This document shows positions 16,288 through 25,339 of a DNA stretch of 64,000 bases, in pieces (position 1 is the stretch's first letter; every line of letters begins with the position of its first letter). The translations under genes were made by a program, and so were the position numbers. The notes below the pieces were generated by a model. That model ran no database searches and had not been told where the DNA came from. It worked only from the letters and a program-made list of their open reading frames with translations. Source of the DNA: JANSYL01 sp965229695 (GTDB lineage: Bacteria > Pseudomonadota > Alphaproteobacteria > Rhodobacterales > Rhodobacteraceae); assembly GCA_965229695.1 (NCBI GenBank), contig OZ245921.1, positions 3,100,001-3,164,000 on the forward strand. Reading direction: 5' to 3'.

Positions 16288-17715
16288 CTATTCCTCCAAT
16301 ACCCAAGTGTCTTTTGTCCCACCCCCTTGGGACGAGTTCACGACCAGTGATCCCCGTTTCAGCGCCACCCGCGTCAGACCACCGGGGGTGATGGTGATCT
16401 GATTGGGGGACACCAGCACAAAGGGCCGTAGATCGACGTGGCGGGGGGCAAGGCCCTTTTGCGTCAAGATCGGCACCGTCGACAGCGCCAAGGTGGGTTG
16501 CGCGATATAGTTGCCGGGTTTCGATTGCAGCTTGGCTTTGAAGGCCGCCAGTTCCTTCTTCGATGCCGCAGGGCCCACCAACATACCGTAACCGCCCGAG
16601 CCATGCACCTCCTTCACCACAAGCTCGGACAGGTTGTCGAGCACATAGGCCAGCGCATCGGGTTCCGAGCAGCGCCAGGTCGGTACGTTTTTCAGGATCG
16701 CCTTTTCGCCGGTGTAAAACTCCACGATATCAGGCATATAACTATAGATCGCTTTGTCGTCCGCGATGCCCGTGCCTGGCGCATTGGCGATCGTGATGCC
16801 ACCGGCCCGGTAAACATCCATGATGCCAGGCACACCCAACATACTGTCGGGGTTGAAATTCAGCGGGTCGAGGAAATCGTCATCCACCCGGCGATAGATC
16901 ACGTCGATGGGCTTGTAGCCTTCGGTCGTGCGCATGGCGATTTTGCCACCGACGACGCGCAGATCGGTGCCCTCAACCAGCTCGACCCCCATATGATCGG
17001 CCAAAAAGGCATGTTCGAAATAGGCCGAATTGTGAATGCCCGGCGTCAGGATCGCGACAGTGCAATCTCCGGTGCAAATCCGCGGGGCTGAGGCGGCAAG
17101 GGATCGGCGCAAATTGGTCGGGTAATCCTGGACTGGCTGCACCTTTACCCGGCTGAAAAGCTCGGGGAACATTTGCAGCATCGTCTCGCGATTTTCGAGC
17201 ATGTAAGACACGCCCGATGGGGTGCGCGCGTTATCCTCTAGTACGTAAAAATCATCTTCGCCGGTGCGCACCAGATCGACGCCCACGATATGGGTGTAGA
17301 CATTGCCTGGCGGCGCGACCCCGATCATTTGCGGCAGAAACGCATCGTTGCGCGCGATTAGATCAACCGGCACCCGGCCAGCACGCAGAATCTCTTGCCG
17401 GTGGTAGATGTCATACAAGAACGCATTGATCGCGCGCACGCGCTGTTCGATACCTTTGGTCAGCCGCGCCCATTCCCGGCCCGAGATGATGCGGGGCACG
17501 ATGTCAAAGGGGATCAGCCGTTCATCCGCCTCGGCTTGGCCATAGACGTTGAAGGTGATGCCGGTGCGGCGGAAAAAGCGTTCGGCCTCGGTGGATTTTT
17601 TGCGCAGCTCGCGCAGGTCTTCGGCATCGAACCATCCCCGATAGGGCTGATAGGGTTCGCGCGGTTCCTCCCCCGTGCCGGACATTTCGTCGAAAAACGG
17701 CGTGTGTTCGGTCAT
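16288..17715 (-). CDS. Circularly permuted type-2 ATP-grasp protein (Anbu operon)
   Basis: A 475-residue ATP-grasp ligase of the circularly permuted type (DUF404/DUF407). Marks: 'IPFDIVPRIISGREW' (about 70-84), 'GVDLVRTGEDDFYVLEDNAR' (about 147-166), 'VYRAGGITIANAPGTGIADD' (about 305-324) and 'KEVHGSGGYGMLVGP' (about 370-385). The fold ligates carboxylates to amines with ATP. I start at 17715 ('MTEHTPFFDEM'), as homologues begin with the FDEM stretch; an ATG at 17760 adds 15 residues and neither has a clear ribosome site. It is the first gene of the Anbu operon. Confidence 0.9.
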   Translation of the reverse strand: MTEHTPFFDEMSGTGEEPREPYQPYRGWFDAEDLRELRKKSTEAERFFRRTGITFNVYGQAEADERLIPFDIVPRIISGREWARLTKGIEQRVRAINAFLYDIYHRQEILRAGRVPVDLIARNDAFLPQMIGVAPPGNVYTHIVGVDLVRTGEDDFYVLEDNARTPSGVSYMLENRETMLQMFPELFSRVKVQPVQDYPTNLRRSLAASAPRICTGDCTVAILTPGIHNSAYFEHAFLADHMGVELVEGTDLRVVGGKIAMRTTEGYKPIDVIYRRVDDDFLDPLNFNPDSMLGVPGIMDVYRAGGITIANAPGTGIADDKAIYSYMPDIVEFYTGEKAILKNVPTWRCSEPDALAYVLDNLSELVVKEVHGSGGYGMLVGPAASKKELAAFKAKLQSKPGNYIAQPTLALSTVPILTQKGLAPRHVDLRPFVLVSPNQITITPGGLTRVALKRGSLVVNSSQGGGTKDTWVLEE

Positions 17716-17830
17716 ATCTCTATCGTTAACAGCCTTCGTCTTAGGCTGCAAAACTGTCATGGAAACACCAGTGGAATAAGGATTTTCCGTTGGGGCGTTT
17801 GGGTGTGCGATTAAAAACTAGGCAGAACGC

Positions 17831-18268
17831 CTAGGTTTCGAGCCAAATGGTAACCGGCCCGTCATTGACCAGGCTGACGGCCATATCCGCACCAAACTGA
17901 CCGGTTTCAACCTGTGGCCCTAAACCGCGCAGATGCGCCGCGAAATACTCGTAAAGCCGTTCGCCCTCCGCCGGGGCGGCAGCGGTGGAAAAGCCGGGCC
18001 GGTTGCCGCGCGAGGTGTCAGCAGCCAGGGTGAATTGGCTGACCACCAAGGCGGTACCGCCCGTGTCGAGTAGAGAGCGGTTCATCTTGCCCGCCTCGTC
18101 CTTGAAAATCCGCAATTTGGAGATTTTTGCGGCCAGGGTTTCGGCCTCAGCCTCCCCATCGCCTTGCATGGCGCAGACCAGGATCAGCAGGCCCGGCCCG
18201 GTCTGACCGATCACCGTGCCATCGACCTCAACCTTGGCCTCAGCCACGCGCTGGATCAGCGCCCTCAT
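17831..18268 (-). CDS. dtd: D-aminoacyl-tRNA deacylase
   Basis: A 145-residue DTD, the homodimer that removes D-amino acids (and glycine from tRNA-Ala) from mischarged tRNA. Family marks: 'MRALIQRVAEAKVEV' at the N-terminus, the 'SQFTLAADTSRGNRPGF' motif (about residues 77-93) and the C-terminal 'NDGPVTIWLET'. The length is exactly that of the family. It overlaps the PfkB kinase stop-start by four bases (ATGA), so it is the second gene of a two-gene unit. Confidence 0.95.
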   Translation of the reverse strand: MRALIQRVAEAKVEVDGTVIGQTGPGLLILVCAMQGDGEAEAETLAAKISKLRIFKDEAGKMNRSLLDTGGTALVVSQFTLAADTSRGNRPGFSTAAAPAEGERLYEYFAAHLRGLGPQVETGQFGADMAVSLVNDGPVTIWLET

Positions 18269-19191
18269 GCCAGTTCATCCCGGCGCGGCGGGTTTGCGCC
18301 AGCGCGGCTAACGGTGACCGCCGCGGCTTGGGCGCCCAGGCGAAGTGCTGTGGCAATCGCATCGGCGGAAAGATCGGCGAGCGCGGGTTTTGACAGCGCA
18401 TCCGCATCGGATAGTCCAGCCAGAAAGCCCGCGTTGAACGTGTCACCCGCGCCGACGGTATCGACCACCTCGACCCGCTGTGCGGCGACTTTCACCGGCT
18501 CGCCCGCGCCAAAGGCGGTTACGCCCTCGGCCCCTTCGGTCACCAAAACCAGGCTTGGACCTTTTGCCCGCATGGAAGCGGCGGCATCGGCCAAATCGCC
18601 CGCGCCGACCAGCCAGTGCAGGTCTTCATCGGACACTTTGATAACATCCGCCGCCGCCAGAACCCGGTCAATCCGGGCGCGATAGCGGGTTTCATCTGCG
18701 ATGAAACTGGGCCGGATATTGGGATCACACATCACCAATTTACCTGCCGCCGCCGCCTTTTCGGCCAGCAACGCATAAGCTTCTGCGCAGGGTTCCACGG
18801 CCAGGCTGATGCCGCCAACAAAGACCGCTGCGATATCCTCGCCCAACTCAGGCAGGTCTGAGATTCCGACCAAACGCCCCGCTGTGCCTTCGTCATAAAA
18901 GGCATAGCTCGCCTGCCCATCGCTTAGCGTGACAAAGGCCAGGGTGGTGGGGCGATCCGACCAGGCGACGGGGCGCCCATCAATGCCATTGGCGCGCAGC
19001 ACGGCTTCCAGTCGTTGACCAAACAGATCGGTCGAAATGCCCGAGAAAAACGCCGTTGGAACGCCCAAGCGCGCGGCGGCCACGGCTGTGTTGAACACCG
19101 CACCGCCGGGGTAGGGGGCGAAAGATGCCTCCCCCTCCTTGGTGGTTCGGGGCAACATATCGATCAGGGCTTCACCCGCGCAAAGCAGCAT
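18265..19191 (-). CDS. PfkB family sugar kinase (fructokinase-like)
   Basis: A 308-residue ribokinase/PfkB-family kinase. N-terminal 'LLCAGEALIDMLPR' and the 'PGGAVFNTAVAAARLG' sugar-binding segment (about 29-44) lead to 'VVDTVGAGDTFNAGFLAGL' near 245-263, where Asp is the catalytic base. The pattern is closest to fructokinases, but adenosine- or other sugar kinases cannot be ruled out. It overlaps dtd by four bases. No sugar transport genes are near. Confidence 0.88.
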   Translation of the reverse strand: MLLCAGEALIDMLPRTTKEGEASFAPYPGGAVFNTAVAAARLGVPTAFFSGISTDLFGQRLEAVLRANGIDGRPVAWSDRPTTLAFVTLSDGQASYAFYDEGTAGRLVGISDLPELGEDIAAVFVGGISLAVEPCAEAYALLAEKAAAAGKLVMCDPNIRPSFIADETRYRARIDRVLAAADVIKVSDEDLHWLVGAGDLADAAASMRAKGPSLVLVTEGAEGVTAFGAGEPVKVAAQRVEVVDTVGAGDTFNAGFLAGLSDADALSKPALADLSADAIATALRLGAQAAAVTVSRAGANPPRRDELA

Positions 19192-19224
19192 CCCACTCTC
19201 CCTTGGAACGTTAACCGGGCCGAC

Positions 19225-20361
19225 TTAACCGCCTTCGCTGACAACCACCAGCACCCCGATGACCACCAGGGCCATGAGAATCGCAAAGGCGATTTTGACC
19301 CAGGAATAGGGCCGTTCGCCTTGCACCTTGCCCGATTGGCCGTTGACGACGAAGCGGTAAGATTTGTCGCGGTATTTATAGGCGGCAACCCAGACCGGCA
19401 GCAAAACATGTTTGAAGGTCACATCCGCGACGCGGGTCTGCATCTCGAGGATGCGCTGTTCATCGCCGCCAATATCGCGGCGGATATCTTGGCGGATTTG
19501 GTTGGCCATGATCTCTTTGGCCTCGTCCAGGCCTTCATCCAGCTCGACCGTGTAGCCTTCGGCCCGGAAGCCCGACAGAAACTCGGGCCGGTAGCCATCA
19601 AGTTTGCTCAGATCCCAAGGGGCGAGCGCATCGGTGTAGCTTTTGGGCAAGCTGCGCGAGGCTAAGACCAGCACATCATCAAAAAACCGCGCCACGCGCC
19701 CGCGCCGGGGCGACCAGCGGATGCGTCGCTCGCGGCGGCTTTTCCCGTCAGAGCCTTTGACCGTGACGTAATAGGCATCCCCGCGCTGGCCACGATATTT
19801 GGTCGAGGTGTCGGCATCATAGGTCCAATAGGGCACATAGATGCCATCCATCTTGCGGCCCTTTTTGGCGTATTCTTTCAACCCGTTGGGTGCGAACCAA
19901 AGCCGGCCCAGCCAATTATTCATCGCCTCATGGGCACTGCGTTCATCCAGTTGGAAGGGGATCACACCCTTGGGTTTGATATGGCGATGGGTGCCGGTAT
20001 CGGTGACCACCGGGGTGGCGCAGAAGGGGCATTCCTTGGCGTGGATGTCAGGCTGAAATTCGACCTGCGCCCCGCAAGAGGGGCATTGGCTGACGCGGCT
20101 TTCCTCCATTTCCTGCGCGGGCAATTGCGCGGCGATGGCGGTTTCATAGTCTAGCTCGACCAGTTCGTCGGTGGTGCCGCCCCAAGGGCCGTCGGCCTCG
20201 GCCTCATCGGCGTCGACGCTGCGTTCATTGCCGCAATGGTCGCAGACCAGATGTTCGCCCCCGGGGGCAAAGCGCATATCCGCGCCGCAATTATCGCACG
20301 GAAAGCGGTGTTCATCTTCCGGGTGCGCGGTGTCGAGGGGGCTGTCGTCGGTGTCGGTCAT
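19225..20361 (-). CDS. Zinc-ribbon membrane protein, YdjG-like
   Basis: A 378-residue protein with two zinc ribbons: 'CDNCGADM...CDHCGNE' (about residues 19-42) and 'CPSCGAQV...CPFCATPV' (about 92-119). Then come 'KPKGVIPFQLDERSA' and 'GIYVPYWTYDADTS', a pattern I know from Bacillus YdjG, and 'LPVWVAAYKY...FVVNGQSGKV'. One C-terminal membrane helix ('AFAILMALVVIGVLVVV') ends the protein. Similar proteins are often mislabelled as PriA-like helicase. In Bacillus, YdjG, YdjH and YdjI form a membrane complex that recruits PspA in stress. Here the YdjI-like gene lies 120 bases upstream on the same strand. Confidence 0.8.
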   Translation of the reverse strand: MTDTDDSPLDTAHPEDEHRFPCDNCGADMRFAPGGEHLVCDHCGNERSVDADEAEADGPWGGTTDELVELDYETAIAAQLPAQEMEESRVSQCPSCGAQVEFQPDIHAKECPFCATPVVTDTGTHRHIKPKGVIPFQLDERSAHEAMNNWLGRLWFAPNGLKEYAKKGRKMDGIYVPYWTYDADTSTKYRGQRGDAYYVTVKGSDGKSRRERRIRWSPRRGRVARFFDDVLVLASRSLPKSYTDALAPWDLSKLDGYRPEFLSGFRAEGYTVELDEGLDEAKEIMANQIRQDIRRDIGGDEQRILEMQTRVADVTFKHVLLPVWVAAYKYRDKSYRFVVNGQSGKVQGERPYSWVKIAFAILMALVVIGVLVVVSEGG

Positions 20362-20483
20362 GTCGGATGGCCTGATGCGAAACTCGGGTTATCTCTGTTG
20401 TCCCGCGCGCGACGGCCCCGATCAAGGGGTTTGACGCGCCGAAGGGGGCAGGCCATGCCCGGCCCCCGTTTTGTCGGGCGCGC

Positions 20484-21626
20484 TTACCCTGCCGGCGGTG
20501 GCGGAGGGGGCGGCGGCGGCATGACGGTGAACAGCTGCGCCAGTTCCATCACATCCTCGGCCTTCATCCAGCCATCCTGGCCTTGGGTCCAAACCAGGGT
20601 TTCGCGGGTCAGATCGCCATCGGTCACCATGCGGCCCAGGGCAGCTTTGGAAAACGGCCCCTTGGTCGCGCCGTTCTCGGCGATGTGCCAGACATGTTCG
20701 ACCGGCGGCGGGGGCGGGGTGGCCGCAGCAGGGGCCGGTTGTGCCTGAGGCTGCGCGCCCCAAGGGCCGCCCATGGTGTTGGCCATCTGATTGGCCATCG
20801 CCATCCCCATCCCCATGCCAAGCCCGGCGCCCATGCCGCCATCGCCACCGGGGTTTTCAGCGGCCGCCCGCATGGCTTCGGCGGTTTGGAACTGTTGATA
20901 GCGGTTCAGATCGCCCACGACCCCCATCGAGGTGCGCTTGTCCAAAGCCTCCTCCACCGCAGGCGGAAGTGAGATGTTTTCGATGTAAAGCTCAGGCAGG
21001 GTCAGGCCGTATTGCGCAATCGTTTCCGAGATCTTGCTGGCGACAAGCTTGCCGAACTCGCCGGTATTGCCCGCCATGTCTAGGACCGGAATGCCCGAGC
21101 TGGCAACGGTTTGGCTGAACTGCTGCACGATGATGTTGCGGATTTGGAAGGTCACCTCATCGGTGGTGAACTCCCCATCGGTGCCCACAATCTCGGTCAT
21201 GAAGCGCCCGGCATCGGCCACCTTGACCGAGTAGGTACCAAAGGATCGAATGCGGGTCGGCCCAAATTCCGGGTCGCGCAGCATAATCGGGTTTTTGGTG
21301 CCCCATTTCAGATCCGTGAACCGGTTCGTGTTGACGAAGTAGATTTCGGATTTGAAGGGCGATTTGAAGCCATGATCCCAATGCTGAAGATTGGTCATGA
21401 TCGGCATGTTGTTGGTCTCGAGCATGTAGAGACCGGGGGTGAAGATATCGGCCAGTTGGCCCTCATGGATGAAGACCGCGGTTTGGCCCTCGCGCACTGT
21501 CAGCTTGGCGCCGTATTTGATCTCGTGCCCGTAGCGTTCGAACCGGTACACCATGGTGTCGCGGGTATCGTCGGTCCATTCGATGACATCGATGAACTGA
21601 CCGGAAAGAAAATCAAAGATCGGCAT
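20484..21626 (-). CDS. SPFH-GYF protein, YdjI-like
   Basis: A 380-residue protein with an N-terminal SPFH/band-7 domain of the YdjI ('virion core') type: 'FIDVIEWTDDTRDTMVYRFE', 'REGQTAVFIHEGQLADIFTP' and 'KWGTKNPIMLRDPEFG' (about 11-127). A central Gly/Met/Ala-rich stretch (about 260-300) leads to a GYF_2 domain, 'WHIAENGATKGPFSKAALGR' (about 314-333), which binds Pro-rich peptides. The C-terminus is a run of prolines. SPFH proteins scaffold membrane regions. In Bacillus, YdjI is the partner of YdjG and PspA. The proline tail is odd next to a proline-binding GYF domain and could bind it in cis or in trans. Confidence 0.85.
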   Translation of the reverse strand: MPIFDFLSGQFIDVIEWTDDTRDTMVYRFERYGHEIKYGAKLTVREGQTAVFIHEGQLADIFTPGLYMLETNNMPIMTNLQHWDHGFKSPFKSEIYFVNTNRFTDLKWGTKNPIMLRDPEFGPTRIRSFGTYSVKVADAGRFMTEIVGTDGEFTTDEVTFQIRNIIVQQFSQTVASSGIPVLDMAGNTGEFGKLVASKISETIAQYGLTLPELYIENISLPPAVEEALDKRTSMGVVGDLNRYQQFQTAEAMRAAAENPGGDGGMGAGLGMGMGMAMANQMANTMGGPWGAQPQAQPAPAAATPPPPPVEHVWHIAENGATKGPFSKAALGRMVTDGDLTRETLVWTQGQDGWMKAEDVMELAQLFTVMPPPPPPPPPAG

Positions 21627-21726
21627 GGGTCGGGTCCAGTTCCAATAGAAGCGTTAACCAAAAGGATAATGGCGCAGGCGGCGCGGGGCTACAGGGAAAT
21701 GCGGTGTGTTTTCCCCCGGTGATGTG

Positions 21727-21753
21727 GGGCGGGGCGCGCGTGTCGCCCCGCCC
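21727..21753 (-). terminator. GC-rich hairpin after the secreted protein gene
   Basis: Ten-base stem gggcggggcg / cgccccgccc with a seven-base loop, 10 bases beyond the stop of the minus-strand gene at 21763. On that strand no T-run follows, so it may be an RNA-stabilising hairpin or a weak terminator before the SPFH gene. Confidence 0.5.
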
Positions 21754-21762
21754 GTGTTTTGA

Positions 21763-22203
21763 TCAGTAAAGCACGACCTGCGCATCGCAGAAGTCACCGC
21801 CATAGGTGCCGATCCAGACATCCATGCGGCCATCATCGGCAACAACCTCCAGCCACGGCATCAGATCGCCCGAGCTGTCATCGTCATAATACCAAGAGCC
21901 GTCCGCGCCATTGACCAGCAGAACCGTATCGCAGCCGGGGCTGTCGACCGACACTTGGATCGGGCCGTAGATACCCGTCATGTCGAACGAAAAATCGGGA
22001 ACGGTGATGACAAAGCCTGCGGGATAGCCGCATTGCGACAGGTCGACATCGCCGCCCGCAATCACGGGCACGCGATAGGGGTCTTCACCCATATCGGCCT
22101 CGGTGAGCGCGATAACCTCAACGCCTTGGCCCGCGACAGGGCAGGCCAAAGCAATGGCAGGGCTGAGCATCAAGACGCCCAGGGCAACAAGAAGATGACG
22201 CAT
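21763..22203 (-). CDS. Small secreted 'DGSW' protein, PPC-like
   Basis: A 146-residue exported protein. The signal peptide 'LLVALGVLMLSPAIALA' ends before 'CPVAG'. The mature part is beta-rich with 'CDTVLLVNGADGSWYYDDD' (about residues 96-114) and 'MDVWIGTYGG'. The acidic DDDSSG and the closing 'VWIGTY' are the pattern of bacterial pre-peptidase C-terminal-like domains; family members in roseobacters are wrongly called peptidase S1, from memory, but no protease domain is here. A clear paralogue lies at 44363-44857 with the same block. The protein has several Cys that could form disulfides. Confidence 0.78.
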   Translation of the reverse strand: MRHLLVALGVLMLSPAIALACPVAGQGVEVIALTEADMGEDPYRVPVIAGGDVDLSQCGYPAGFVITVPDFSFDMTGIYGPIQVSVDSPGCDTVLLVNGADGSWYYDDDSSGDLMPWLEVVADDGRMDVWIGTYGGDFCDAQVVLY

Positions 22204-22278
22204 AAGGGTGTTCCTTTGTTGGTCGTTTGAAAGGGTTTCATGCCGCGCAGGCCAGCTTTGGGCCCGGTGATCAGCGCG

Positions 22279-23211
22279 TTAACTCGGGCCGCCCAGGTAT
22301 TCCTCGGCGATGGTGCGGGCGGTGGCGCGGGCGGCATCGGGTGTCATGCCGATCTGCAAGCGGCGGTCATAAAGCATGCGCAACAAAAGCTCGTCATGCG
22401 GGGTCAGCAGCGCAAACTCGTCATCATCGTTGAAGATCGACGGGCGCGCCGCCGGGCTGTCATTGGGCAGGCCCAGACCTTGGGCGATTTCCTCATGCAC
22501 GCAGGATCGGCGCAGAAGGTCGGGGTGTTCGTGCCGGATAATCGCGATCGCCGCGACATAAACGGGCCGCGTGCTGCTTTCCGAGAAGGAATAGACCGAA
22601 CAAAAGATCGACCGCGACAGGGATTCGATCTCGCGCACCGTCGCGTCATTGATGCCCGGCATAAGCTGCCGCACCAAAGGTCCAGCGGTAAGCTGCTCAT
22701 CGCGGTTAAGGTAGAGCACGTGGAAATTGCCGCCCGAATTGACCATGCTGACGGGGTGGCCCGTCACCCGGCCCAGGCGCGCGGCATAGGTGCTTAGGAC
22801 AGATCGATCTTCAGCCCGCTGCGCCGCATCGACCGAGGCGCCGAAATGCGGCTGAATGCGCACGGGGCCGGTCCAGCGGCGCAAGGTTGACGGCGTTTGT
22901 TGCGCCACAAACCGGCCGCCCGACAGGGCGTATTCGTTGAAAAGGGCAATACGCTCGAAATTGGCCGCCAGCGTTGCGGCGTTGAACGGGGCATCAGCCT
23001 GGCCGCCATCGGTGCGCAAGAGCCCGTCGCGCACCAGGCGCCCTTCGACATTGCGGAAATACCGCGCAAAGGCTTCGCTTTCCGCCGAAGGGGGCGCTGC
23101 CACCCGTTGCTCGGGCCGGGGTGAGACATCGGGCGCAGGTGTGGCGACGCAGCCTGCCAGGGCGATCCCTGCCAAAACCAGGCTGCGTCTGATCCAAGCC
23201 GTTCTGCGCAC
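22279..23211 (-). CDS. DUF2927 lipoprotein, short form
   Basis: A 310-residue lipoprotein with lipobox 'LAGC' (Cys at residue 21) and a DUF2927 domain (about residues 90-290): 'CVHEEIAQGLGLPNDSP' and 'PSIFNDDDEFALLTPHDELL'. The domain has an HEE motif as in the first DUF2927 protein (8753-10126) but lacks the helical repeat tail. The function is unknown. It starts six bases after TelA ends, so it is cotranscribed with TelA and XpaC. Confidence 0.83.
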   Translation of the reverse strand: MRRTAWIRRSLVLAGIALAGCVATPAPDVSPRPEQRVAAPPSAESEAFARYFRNVEGRLVRDGLLRTDGGQADAPFNAATLAANFERIALFNEYALSGGRFVAQQTPSTLRRWTGPVRIQPHFGASVDAAQRAEDRSVLSTYAARLGRVTGHPVSMVNSGGNFHVLYLNRDEQLTAGPLVRQLMPGINDATVREIESLSRSIFCSVYSFSESSTRPVYVAAIAIIRHEHPDLLRRSCVHEEIAQGLGLPNDSPAARPSIFNDDDEFALLTPHDELLLRMLYDRRLQIGMTPDAARATARTIAEEYLGGPS

Positions 23212-23217
23212 CGTCGC

Positions 23218-24411
23218 TTACCCCTGCGGGGCCGCAGGCGGGGTTTCAGGCTCTGCCGCCGGGCGCGGCGCGGAGGCAGAGGCCAGCGTATCGCGCAGCT
23301 CGGTCTCCATCTTCTGCATCTCGGCCTCGGCTTCCGCACGGCGGCGTTTGCCTTCGTCGGCGATTTGCAGGCTTTCCTCGATGGTGGCGATCAGCTCGGC
23401 ATTGGCGGTTTTGACCGCTTCGATATCGAACACGCCGCGTTCCATCTCTTCGCGAACCATGCGGTTGCTTTCGCGCAGGTTCGCGGCGTTCTGGGTCAGC
23501 AACTCATTGGTCAGATCCGTCGCCTCGCGCACGGCCTTGGCCGCTTCGGTCGACCGTTGGATGGCCAGCGCCTGGGCCAGTTGGGTTTCCCACAACGGCA
23601 CGGTGTTGACCAAGGTCGAGTTGATCTTGGTGACCAGGGATTTGTCGTTTTCCTGCACCAGCCGGATCGAGGGCAAGGATTGCATGGTCACCTGACGGGT
23701 CAGCTTCAGATCATGCACCCGGCGTTCCAGATCATCGCGCGCGGCACGCAGGTCGCGCAATTCCTGCGCCATGATGACCTGATCGTTTTCCGGCGCCGCT
23801 TCGACGGCGGCGGCCTTGGCGGGGATTTCGTCCTCATCCAACAGGCGCAACTTTTCCTCGCCGGCGGCGATGTAAAGCGCCAGCTCGTCATAGAAATCCA
23901 GCGTCTTTTCATAAAGCTTGTCGAGCGATTTGATGTCTTTCATCAAAGTGTGCTCGTGGCCCAGCAGGTTGTCGGTGATCTTGTCGATCTGACCCTGCAC
24001 ATCTTCGTATTTGGCGATGAAATCATGCACCGGCTTGGCGCCGCCAAACAGCCGTTCCCACCAGGACCGTTTGCGATTGGGGTCAAGCTCATCGACCGAG
24101 AAACCGCGAATGGTGCCGACAATCTCGCGCAGGCTGTCACCAGCGGGGCCGACATCTTTGTTCTTCACGCCCTGCAGCATGGCTTGGCTGATCTGCTGCA
24201 ACTCGGCCTGGGCGCCCGAGCCAAAGCTGACGATCGAGTTGGTATCGGTCATGTCGATCTGCGCGATGCGGGCATTGATCTGCTCGGCGGTGGGCGCATC
24301 GGCTTCGGGCAGCGGCACCAGATCGGCGGCAGGCTCCATCAGCACAACGGCATTCAACTCATCGACAAGCTTTGCGGCCTCTTCGGCCTTTTGTTGAATT
24401 TCAGTCGTCAT
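23218..24411 (-). CDS. TelA-like toxic anion resistance protein
   Basis: A 397-residue, almost fully helical coiled-coil protein of the TelA family. The family is linked to resistance to tellurite and membrane-active agents. Marks: 'SIVSFGSGAQAELQQISQAM' (about 57-76), 'WWERLFGGAKPVHDFI' (about 119-134), 'QVTMQSLPSIRLVQ' (about 241-254) and the Glu/Ala-rich last helix. It follows the XpaC gene by 10 bases on the same strand, the standard XpaC-TelA pair. No tellurite resistance can be claimed from sequence alone. Confidence 0.92.
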   Translation of the reverse strand: MTTEIQQKAEEAAKLVDELNAVVLMEPAADLVPLPEADAPTAEQINARIAQIDMTDTNSIVSFGSGAQAELQQISQAMLQGVKNKDVGPAGDSLREIVGTIRGFSVDELDPNRKRSWWERLFGGAKPVHDFIAKYEDVQGQIDKITDNLLGHEHTLMKDIKSLDKLYEKTLDFYDELALYIAAGEEKLRLLDEDEIPAKAAAVEAAPENDQVIMAQELRDLRAARDDLERRVHDLKLTRQVTMQSLPSIRLVQENDKSLVTKINSTLVNTVPLWETQLAQALAIQRSTEAAKAVREATDLTNELLTQNAANLRESNRMVREEMERGVFDIEAVKTANAELIATIEESLQIADEGKRRRAEAEAEMQKMETELRDTLASASAPRPAAEPETPPAAPQG

Positions 24412-24421
24412 AGCGGTGTCC

Positions 24422-25336
24422 CTATCCCTGAAGTGTAAGGTTCTCTCGTTTTAGGCGGTCTTGTAAGACCTCAATCTCAACATCGAAGTTGGTGCGGTCA
24501 TCGGTCAGCATCGCGGCATTGCGCTTTGCGAAATTGGTTTCCAGATCGTCCAGGAAGGCCATGTAATCGCTGCGAATTTGCGGGTCGCGGTTGCGGCCGT
24601 AAAGCTCGACAAATTGCAGCGTCGCATCGCGCGCGCCTTCTAGATAAACACCCAGATAGCGTCGCGCCGGGGCCAGATCGCGCGGGTCTTCTTCAACCTG
24701 GCGGAACATCTGGCGCACTGTCATTTCAAACCCATCAACGCGGGATTCAAGCTGCCGGTCGCGGGCGCGTTTGATCGCGTCGGACATTTGATCCAGCACC
24801 TTTTCGGCCTCATCCACCTTGCGGGCGATGCGTTCGGTTTGCATCCGGTCGACGCCTTCCATGCCCTTGTCCTGCATCGGGTCCATGCCGAAGGAAAACA
24901 GATGAAGCCCCGCCGCCAAGAGCCCCAGAATACCTGCCGTGATCGGGTTCCACTGACCGCCAAAAACCAGCAGCGCGACCCCAATACCGGTCAGGACAGA
25001 CCCAAACAGCTTGCGGGGAATGGCCGGGCGGCGCGCCACCTTGCGTTCGTTAAAGGCGTCTTCGGCACGCACACCATCGCGCGTCAACCAGGCTGCCAAC
25101 AACAGAGCCGCACCGCCCGCCAGATCGGTCGCCATGGCCGTGACCGTTTGGAAGAACGCCGTCGCCAGCACCAAGAGCGGTAAGACAAACAGAACGTTGA
25201 TCTTGGCCCCATGCCGCATCGGCTTGCGGCCTTTGAAACTGGGCACCTCCATCCGTTCGGCGGTGACCGTTTCGCGTGTTGCGGGGTCGGGGCGGGTGCC
25301 GGTCGGGCTGTGCTGTCCTCCAAATCGTTTCGACAT
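24422..25336 (-). CDS. XpaC family protein
   Basis: A 304-residue protein of the XpaC family (named for 5-bromo-4-chloroindolyl phosphate hydrolysis in Bacillus). Two or three membrane segments lie in the N-terminal half ('INVLFVLPLLVLATAFFQTV', about 48-67; 'AALLLAAWLT'; 'FGSVLTGIGVALLVFGG'), followed by a helical cytoplasmic part ('ARKVDEAEKVLDQMSDAIKR'). It is paired with TelA. A 29-codon gene ends three bases before its start, so its own ribosome site is inside that gene. Real phosphatase activity is not expected; the name is historical. Confidence 0.87.
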   Translation of the reverse strand: MSKRFGGQHSPTGTRPDPATRETVTAERMEVPSFKGRKPMRHGAKINVLFVLPLLVLATAFFQTVTAMATDLAGGAALLLAAWLTRDGVRAEDAFNERKVARRPAIPRKLFGSVLTGIGVALLVFGGQWNPITAGILGLLAAGLHLFSFGMDPMQDKGMEGVDRMQTERIARKVDEAEKVLDQMSDAIKRARDRQLESRVDGFEMTVRQMFRQVEEDPRDLAPARRYLGVYLEGARDATLQFVELYGRNRDPQIRSDYMAFLDDLETNFAKRNAAMLTDDRTNFDVEIEVLQDRLKRENLTLQG

Positions 25337-25339
25337 GGC

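Noticed and set aside
21763..22203. Secreted 'DGSW' protein as a serine protease
   Set aside because: The name peptidase S1 is used for some relatives, but no His-Asp-Ser triad or trypsin fold pattern is present in 146 residues.
23365..24438. 357-codon plus-strand frame opposite telA
   Set aside because: Low-complexity His/Gln/Gly/Asp-rich translation typical of antisense frames; telA on the other strand is a clear family member.
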